Shown piece after piece: positions 59,345 through 64,000 of a stretch of DNA of 64,000 nucleotides (positions within the stretch are counted from its first letter, which is position 1; every line of letters starts with the position of its first letter). This stretch comes from an uncultured Clostridia bacterium (lineage in GTDB: Bacteria; Bacillota; Clostridia; Oscillospirales; Ruminococcaceae). The notes under the pieces are model-generated. The model saw only the letters and a list, made by a program, of their open reading frames with translations, was not told the DNA's origin and made no database searches. The stretch spans positions 23,608 to 87,607 of the forward strand of contig CAMCPM010000011.1 in NCBI GenBank assembly GCA_945876755.1, read 5' to 3'. A program made the position numbers and the translations under genes.

Positions 59345-61339
59345 TTATGAAATATTCGCAATAAACTCGTCAATAGCGCCGATAAGTTTTGCCTTCGCCT
59401 CAGCGACCTTTATTCCCGTAAACTGCGCCGCCGCCATAGTCTGATGACCGCCGCCGCCCAGCTTTTCCATGATTATCTGAACGTTCATTACGCCCAGCGA
59501 ACGTGCGGAAATGCTTACGCCGCCGTCGGGAGTGCGAAATATTACAAAGCTTGCGTCTACGCCCTCGATGCCGAGCATTTCGTCCGCCGCCTGAGCTGCG
59601 CTTACTCTTGAATCGGCAGAGCCGCTGTCGTCCGCTGCAATTGCGCAGCGGTTATATATCTCGGTTGAGCTTATAAGCTGCGAACGGTGTCTGATACACT
59701 CGAAATCGTTGGCGAAAAGTCCCTTTACGGCAACCATATCCGCGCCAAGCTTTCTCAGAAAAGCCGCCGATTCAAAGGTTCTCACGCCGGTACGCATAAC
59801 AAAGTTTTTCGTATCAAGCATTATTCCGGCAAGCATAGCGTCGGCATAATAGCTTGGCAGCTTGTCGATACCGTTAAAATACTGGATAAGTTCTGCGGTC
59901 ATTTCGCTTGCAGAGGACGCATACGGCTCATGATGGAAGATAACCGCATTGTCAATGTAATTAACCGTCTGGCGATGATGGTCGATAACGGCAATACGCT
60001 TTGCACGCTCGTAAAGTGCTGTGCTTTCAATTATCTCCTTGTTGTGGGTATCAACGATTATAAGCAAAGTATCGTCATCCATACGTTCAAGAGCCTCTTC
60101 GGGAGAAATGAAAACGGGCAGCTCGTCGGTCAGATTGTCATTAAGACGGTTTATTATCGGCTTGGCAAGATTGCGTTCGCCGTCGACTGCCATATATGCC
60201 TCAATATCGGGATTGAGCCGTCTTATGGCACCAACCATGCCTGCGCCTGCACCTACGCTGTCAAGGTCGCCGTAGCGGTGACCCATAACGATAACGCCCG
60301 ATGATGAATTTATAAGCTCGGCAAGAGCTGTGGAAACAAATCGTGTCTTGACCTTTGTGGTCTTTTCGATACCCTTTGTAACGCCGCCGAAAAATTCAAA
60401 GCCATTTTCGCTTTTTACAGCGGTCTGGTCGCCGCCTCTGCCCTGAGCCATTTCAAGAGCCTGCTTTGCTGACTGCTCCGCTTCGGGGATGTTCTGTGCT
60501 CCCGTGCCGACTCCTATTGAAAGGGTCGCCTGCGACTTTTCATTTACGGGAATAGCCCTTACATTATCAAGTATCTTAAACTTGTCCGCGATCATTTTGT
60601 TAAGGTCCCGCTCTTCGGCAACGGCGATAAACCTGTCGCTTGCAAGCTTTCTCAACAGAGAGTGATGCTCCTCGAAATATGTTTCCAAAAGCTTGTCTAT
60701 CTGTATCATAATGTGGGCTTTTTCGCTGTCTTTTTCGTTGGAAAGAATATCGTCATAATTATCCACGGAAATAAGTATTACAGCAGGACGTATATCGTTG
60801 AAGCGGTTTTCAAGAGTGATATAATCGCTGATATCGTCGAAGTAAAGCAGAGTCAGGTCGGAAATAAGCTCTGAATCCGAATCACGCTTTTCGGTAGTTA
60901 CCGCCGATACGCGGAAGTGTCCTGTTTCATAGCTTATGGTCGTGTTTTTATTTTCAAGGGTTTTCTGCAGATCTATGTCGATGATCTTCGTGATATGCAG
61001 ACCGAATGCGTCTCCGCCGTATACCTGTTCGGTAAATGCAATGTTGTACCATACGATAATTCCCTCGCTGTCCACGATTATCGCAGGCGCAGGAAATTTA
61101 TACAGCGAGTCTCTTTCTGTAAGATTAAGCTGGGATTCCATTTCCGTCACGAATTTATGCAGATTTTTCTGAGAAGCGGAAAACAGCGTCAGAAAAGCCA
61201 GCGCTGTCAGTGCGGTTATTGCAAGAAGCGTCCAGAAGCGTGCTTCGTCAACCTCATACACCGAGAAAGCGCAAGCAAGGGATACCACTACCAGCAGCAG
61301 CGACACCATTTTAAAAGCTGTCCAGCGTTTTCCTGTCAT
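59345..61339 (-). CDS. gdpP: Cyclic-di-AMP phosphodiesterase GdpP
   Basis: GdpP degrades the second messenger c-di-AMP to pApA, affecting K+ and wall homeostasis. The 664-residue protein has two N-terminal membrane helices, a PAS domain (FPAPAIIVDSEGIIVWYNIA), a degenerate GGDEF domain in which the motif is replaced by ASDRF, and DHH/DHHA1 catalytic domains with IVMGHRYGDLDSVGAGAGM near 346, VIDHHRQ and LGGGGHQTMAAAQF. The ATG at 61339 is 7 bp after AAAGGA; the ATG at 61345 is too near. The neighbouring gene is rplI. Confidence 0.96.
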   Translation of the reverse strand: MTGKRWTAFKMVSLLLVVVSLACAFSVYEVDEARFWTLLAITALTALAFLTLFSASQKNLHKFVTEMESQLNLTERDSLYKFPAPAIIVDSEGIIVWYNIAFTEQVYGGDAFGLHITKIIDIDLQKTLENKNTTISYETGHFRVSAVTTEKRDSDSELISDLTLLYFDDISDYITLENRFNDIRPAVILISVDNYDDILSNEKDSEKAHIMIQIDKLLETYFEEHHSLLRKLASDRFIAVAEERDLNKMIADKFKILDNVRAIPVNEKSQATLSIGVGTGAQNIPEAEQSAKQALEMAQGRGGDQTAVKSENGFEFFGGVTKGIEKTTKVKTRFVSTALAELINSSSGVIVMGHRYGDLDSVGAGAGMVGAIRRLNPDIEAYMAVDGERNLAKPIINRLNDNLTDELPVFISPEEALERMDDDTLLIIVDTHNKEIIESTALYERAKRIAVIDHHRQTVNYIDNAVIFHHEPYASSASEMTAELIQYFNGIDKLPSYYADAMLAGIMLDTKNFVMRTGVRTFESAAFLRKLGADMVAVKGLFANDFECIRHRSQLISSTEIYNRCAIAADDSGSADSRVSAAQAADEMLGIEGVDASFVIFRTPDGGVSISARSLGVMNVQIIMEKLGGGGHQTMAAAQFTGIKVAEAKAKLIGAIDEFIANIS

Positions 61340-61383
61340 AGGCATTTCCTTTCAGTAAATGTGGAGTAATAATTTTTGCAAGG

Positions 61384-61545
61384 GCGGATAATATCCGCTC
61401 ATGTTTTTTCGGCGATTAACGGGCGGAAATAGATTCCGCCCCTACAAAAACAAACGCTTGCGTTCATTTTTATGTGTTAATCCAAACAAAGCCCCGATGT
61501 TTTTTCGCAATGCGAAAAAACTCGGAAATGAAAGCTTTAGCTTTC
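61384..61545. repeat. Hairpin cluster between rnj and gdpP, with GGGCGGAA repeat copy 2
   Basis: Successive short palindromes fill this gap: GCGGATA/TATCCGC (61384-61398), GGGCGGAA/TTCCGCCC (61421-61441, copy 2 of the element at 57350), AACGC/GCGTT near 61455, TTTTTTCGC/GCGAAAAAA at about 61500-61520, and GAAAGC/GCTTTC at about 61529-61545. None has a clear terminator T-tract on the minus strand. Confidence 0.65.
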
Positions 61546-61550
61546 GTTTT

Positions 61551-61595
61551 AATTACGCATTACGCATTACGAATTACGAATTCCGCATTAATTAA
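61551..61595. repeat. Degenerate 7-bp tandem repeat at the rnj 3' end
   Basis: Five to six tandem units of the form ATTACGC/ATTACGA/ATTCCGC run up to and into the rnj stop codon (61592-61594). The last unit decays to ATTAATT. Confidence 0.7.
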
Positions 61596-63589
61596 ATTTC
61601 CATAATAATGGGTAATATCATCGGGCGGCGCTTGGTTTTCATATAAATATAGTCGCCCAGTGCGTCCTTCATCTTGCCTTTGATAGTGTTCCAGTCGTGG
61701 GTATCGCCGTCAAGACATCCCTGAAGCGTTTTCATAAGCAGAGCCTTTGAGGACTCGATAAGCTCCTCCGATTCTCTGACATAAACAAAGCCTCTTGATA
61801 CGATATCCGGACCTGCCAGGATAGCTCCGCTTTCCGATTCGATAGTTGCAACGGCAATGATAAGTCCGTCTTCGGAAAGATGCTTTCTGTCCCTCAGTAC
61901 GATAGAGCCAACATCGCCGACGCCAAGACCGTCCACAAAGACTCTGCCCGAGGGGACCTGTCCCGTAACGCGCATACTTACGCCGTCAGTTTCGATAACG
62001 TTGCCTATGCTGCCGATTATAACGCTGTCCTGCTCGAAGCCAAGGCTGTAAGCAAGACCTGCGTGCTTTTTAAGGTGCTTGTACTCGCCGTGTACGGGAA
62101 TGAAAAATCTCGGCTTTGTCAGTGAGAGCATAAGCTTCAGCTCCTCCTGGCAGGCGTGTCCCGAAACGTGTACGTCGTACATCGACTCGTATATCACCTC
62201 TGCGCCGGAGCGCATAAGCTCGTTTACGACCTTTGTTACCAGCTTTTCGTTTCCGGGGATAGGCGTTGCGCTGATGATGATGAAATCCATAGGAGTTATT
62301 GTAACGCTGCGATGCTCGTTCATTGCCATTCTCGACAGCGCCGACATAGGCTCACCCTGACTTCCCGTAGTGATAAGCACTATTTTTTCGGGCGGAAAAC
62401 GGTTCATAGCGTCAATATCAATGATAAGTCCCTCGGGAACTTTAAGATAGCCAAGCTCCATAGCAGTGCTTATAACGTTAAGCATACTTCTGCCGAAAAC
62501 GGCTATTTTGCGTCCGCAGCGTACAGCACTGTTTACTATCTGTTGTATCCTGTGTATATTCGACGAGAATGTTGCGATAATTATACGCTTTCCCTCGGCG
62601 GTGTCAAAAAGTCTTTCAAAGCTGTTGCCTACTGTGCGTTCGGTAGCGGTATGACCTCTGCGCTCCGCATTTGTGGAGTCGGACATAAGCGCAAGAACAC
62701 CGCGGTTTCCAAGCTCGCCGAAACGTGCAAGGTCGATAATTTCGCTTTCAATAGGTGTGTAGTCCACCTTAAAGTCGCCCGTATGCACCACAATGCCGGC
62801 AGGTGTGTGGATAGCAAGAGCAACTGCATCTGGGATAGAGTGGTTCACGCGGATAAATTCTACTGCCATGCAGCCCATTTTTACGGTCTGACGGGGAGTT
62901 ACCACGTTAAGCTTGGCAGTTGAAAGTATGCCGTGTTCCTTGAGTTTCCCCTCGATAAGACCTATCGTAAGCCGTGTTGCATAAACGGGAACATTCACTT
63001 TTTTCAGCAGGTATGCAAGTCCGCCGATGTGGTCCTCGTGACCGTGGGTAATGACGATACCCCTGATTTTTTCGGCGTTCTGTTCAACGTATGTGAAATC
63101 GGGCAGAACAAGGTCAACACCGGGCATATCGCTGTCGGGGAAGGCAAGTCCGCAGTCCACGATAAACATATCGTTTGCGCACTCGAAAACGGTCATATTT
63201 TTGCCGATCTCGTTAAGACCGCCCAAAGGAATTATCTTCAGCGGAGTTTTCTTTATAGACTTGTGATTTGTGGTGTGTATGGGGAGTCCCGTTTCGGGGT
63301 GAATTTCGGGGGCTGCCGTCTGTTTTCTTTCTGCTTTAGGCTTTGCAGGCTGCTCTTGACGGGGCTGAACTGTCTGGCTTGTCTGACGGGGTTTTCGTGC
63401 AGCAGCTTTGCTTGTGAAGAGTCCCTCGGCTTTTTTGCTGTCTGCTTTTTTTGCTGAAGTTTTTTTAGCTGTATTTTTAGCGGTTTTCGTATTTTCAGTT
63501 TCTTTCTTTTTTGACTGTCTTGATTGCTTGGGCGCAATTTTCTCGCCGTAAGCGTTCAGCTCAATGTCATTCTTTTCATTTTTTGCCAA
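61592..63589 (-). CDS. rnj: Ribonuclease J
   Basis: RNase J is the 5'-3' exonuclease/endonuclease of Gram-positive mRNA decay and rRNA maturation. The metallo-beta-lactamase motif VITHGHEDHIGGLAYLL is near residue 179, followed by VHTGDFKVDYTPI, SDSTNAERRGHTATER in the beta-CASP region and PVHGEYKHLKKHAGLAYSLG. A Lys/Ala/Thr-rich extension of about 110 residues precedes the catalytic domain; total length is 665, against about 555 usual. The start is TTG 63589 after AAAGGA. It has its own consensus promoter and a 225-nt leader. Confidence 0.95.
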   Translation of the reverse strand: MAKNEKNDIELNAYGEKIAPKQSRQSKKKETENTKTAKNTAKKTSAKKADSKKAEGLFTSKAAARKPRQTSQTVQPRQEQPAKPKAERKQTAAPEIHPETGLPIHTTNHKSIKKTPLKIIPLGGLNEIGKNMTVFECANDMFIVDCGLAFPDSDMPGVDLVLPDFTYVEQNAEKIRGIVITHGHEDHIGGLAYLLKKVNVPVYATRLTIGLIEGKLKEHGILSTAKLNVVTPRQTVKMGCMAVEFIRVNHSIPDAVALAIHTPAGIVVHTGDFKVDYTPIESEIIDLARFGELGNRGVLALMSDSTNAERRGHTATERTVGNSFERLFDTAEGKRIIIATFSSNIHRIQQIVNSAVRCGRKIAVFGRSMLNVISTAMELGYLKVPEGLIIDIDAMNRFPPEKIVLITTGSQGEPMSALSRMAMNEHRSVTITPMDFIIISATPIPGNEKLVTKVVNELMRSGAEVIYESMYDVHVSGHACQEELKLMLSLTKPRFFIPVHGEYKHLKKHAGLAYSLGFEQDSVIIGSIGNVIETDGVSMRVTGQVPSGRVFVDGLGVGDVGSIVLRDRKHLSEDGLIIAVATIESESGAILAGPDIVSRGFVYVRESEELIESSKALLMKTLQGCLDGDTHDWNTIKGKMKDALGDYIYMKTKRRPMILPIIMEI

Positions 63590-63818
63590 TGTAATACCAA
63601 TCCTTTCAAAGTAAAAAATATGTACGATTCATAATTCAGGGTATGCTGATCAATGGCGCAGGGTCCGTTTCAAACATTATGGGAATGTTTCTTATCTGCG
63701 GCTGAAAAAGCTTTGCGCATCCCGTAAACAGGGCTTCAGGACGGTCGGTTTGATGAAATGTCCCTGTTGGGTCTTACGCATTAAATGGAGTATATCCAAA
63801 TCCGAACATAATAAATCA
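63590..63818 (-). promoter_or_regulatory. Long structured leader of rnj
   Basis: From the predicted start near 63818 to the rnj start is about 228 nt. Pairings visible on the minus strand include AACAGGG with CCCTGTT and AAACAT with ATGTTT. A 29-codon frame (ATG 63781, TAA at 63692; starts MRKTQQGHFIK) and an 11-codon frame just before it (ATG 63809, stop at 63774) are open, but neither has a good ribosome binding site. I do not recognise a known riboswitch. Confidence 0.45.
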
Positions 63819-63824
63819 AAATAT

Positions 63825-63881
63825 ATTATACTACATAATTTTGTTCTTGTCAATTATATTTAACGGAATATTGTTAAATAT
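63825..63881 (-). promoter_or_regulatory. Consensus promoter of rnj with upstream inverted repeat
   Basis: Minus-strand TTGACA (63853-63848), 17-bp spacer, TATAAT (63830-63825). Immediately upstream of the -35 lies a perfect 9-bp inverted repeat ATATTTAAC/GTTAAATAT (63856-63864, 63873-63881), a possible operator. Confidence 0.85.
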
Positions 63882-63942
63882 TGGATTTTGTAAAATGATG
63901 TCTGCCATATGGTTTTTGCAATAAATTAAAGTTTAGCGGAAT

Positions 63943-64000
63943 ATCGCGAAGCGACAATAGCCGGTCGAGCGCGGCTGGCGCTCGCAGGGTTCTTAGGGGC
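63943..64000. repeat. Repeat related to the rimO-upstream array, cut by the window edge
   Basis: The end of the window has TCGCGAAGCGA and then ATAGCCGGTCGAGCGC, a hairpin with GCGCTC, and TTCTTAGGGGC. This lines up along its length with ATAGCTGGTCCAGCGC...TTTTTAAGGGC at 49793-49835. The second, longer part of the element would lie beyond base 64000. Bases 63882-63942 before it show nothing recognisable. Confidence 0.65.

Noticed and set aside
61551..61595. Origin-type iteron repeats
   Set aside because: The heptamers are short, degenerate and overlap a gene end; no DnaA boxes or replication initiator gene lie beside them.

Overview
The window looks like the chromosome of a motile, spore-lineage Gram-positive bacterium of the class Clostridia, most like Oscillospiraceae/Ruminococcus relatives. 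The evidence is a single-block Clostridia-type fla/che operon with fliY (rather than fliN alone), flbD, cheC and cheD; a spoVS gene; RNase J, GdpP, YlxR/YlxQ and YmdB; strong AGGAGG-type ribosome binding sites with frequent TTG/GTG starts; and consensus TTGACA-17-TATAAT promoters. No tRNA, rRNA, CRISPR array, insertion sequence or prophage was recognised. The taxonomic placement is inference.

Layout. Bases 1-21991 (+) hold one flagellar/chemotaxis operon, entered inside fliH: fliH-fliI-fliJ-fliK-flgD-flagellar operon protein-flgE-flbD-motA-motB-fliM-fliY-cheY-fliO-fliP-fliQ-fliR-flhB-flhA-sigma28-flgF-flgG-cheC-cheD. It encodes the export gate and ATPase, hook, stator, switch, motility sigma factor and CheY-P dephosphorylation/receptor deamidation proteins. 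flhF, flhG, cheB, cheA and cheW, usual in this operon type, are absent. Convergent to it (22040-23971) is a LacI-like sensor fused to a GGDEF domain. Bases 24161-29462 (-) carry a small unknown gene and a Gld-like ABC system. Bases 29577-39413 (-) are the rimP-nusA-ylxR-ylxQ-infB-rbfA-nrnA-truB-ribF-gltX translation/RNA operon. Then come dut with a putative PD-(D/E)XK nuclease (-), an aminotransferase (+), pyruvate kinase, an MntR-type regulator, a serine hydrolase, MgtE and a CmpB-like membrane protein (-), a cyclophilin lipoprotein, rimO and pgsA (+), and finally spoVS, ymdB, ftsH, hpt, tilS, dnaB, rplI, gdpP and rnj (-).

The most unusual signal is in the non-coding DNA. Short near-perfect hairpins with 3-5 nt loops are scattered through leaders and intergenic gaps. 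In four genes (fliM, fliY, ylxQ and the DUF4340 gene) a hairpin lies exactly between a strong Shine-Dalgarno sequence and the start codon. Counted straight along the sequence the spacing is 26-33 nt, but with the hairpin folded out it is 10-12 nt in every case. Hairpin clusters also fill the gaps before rimO and between rnj and gdpP, and a related repeat starts at the right edge of the window. Other items of interest are a well-formed 29-codon upstream ORF in the mgtE leader, a terminator-like hairpin in the nusA-operon leader, and a FliY whose CheY-binding-like motif sits in its linker rather than at its N-terminus.
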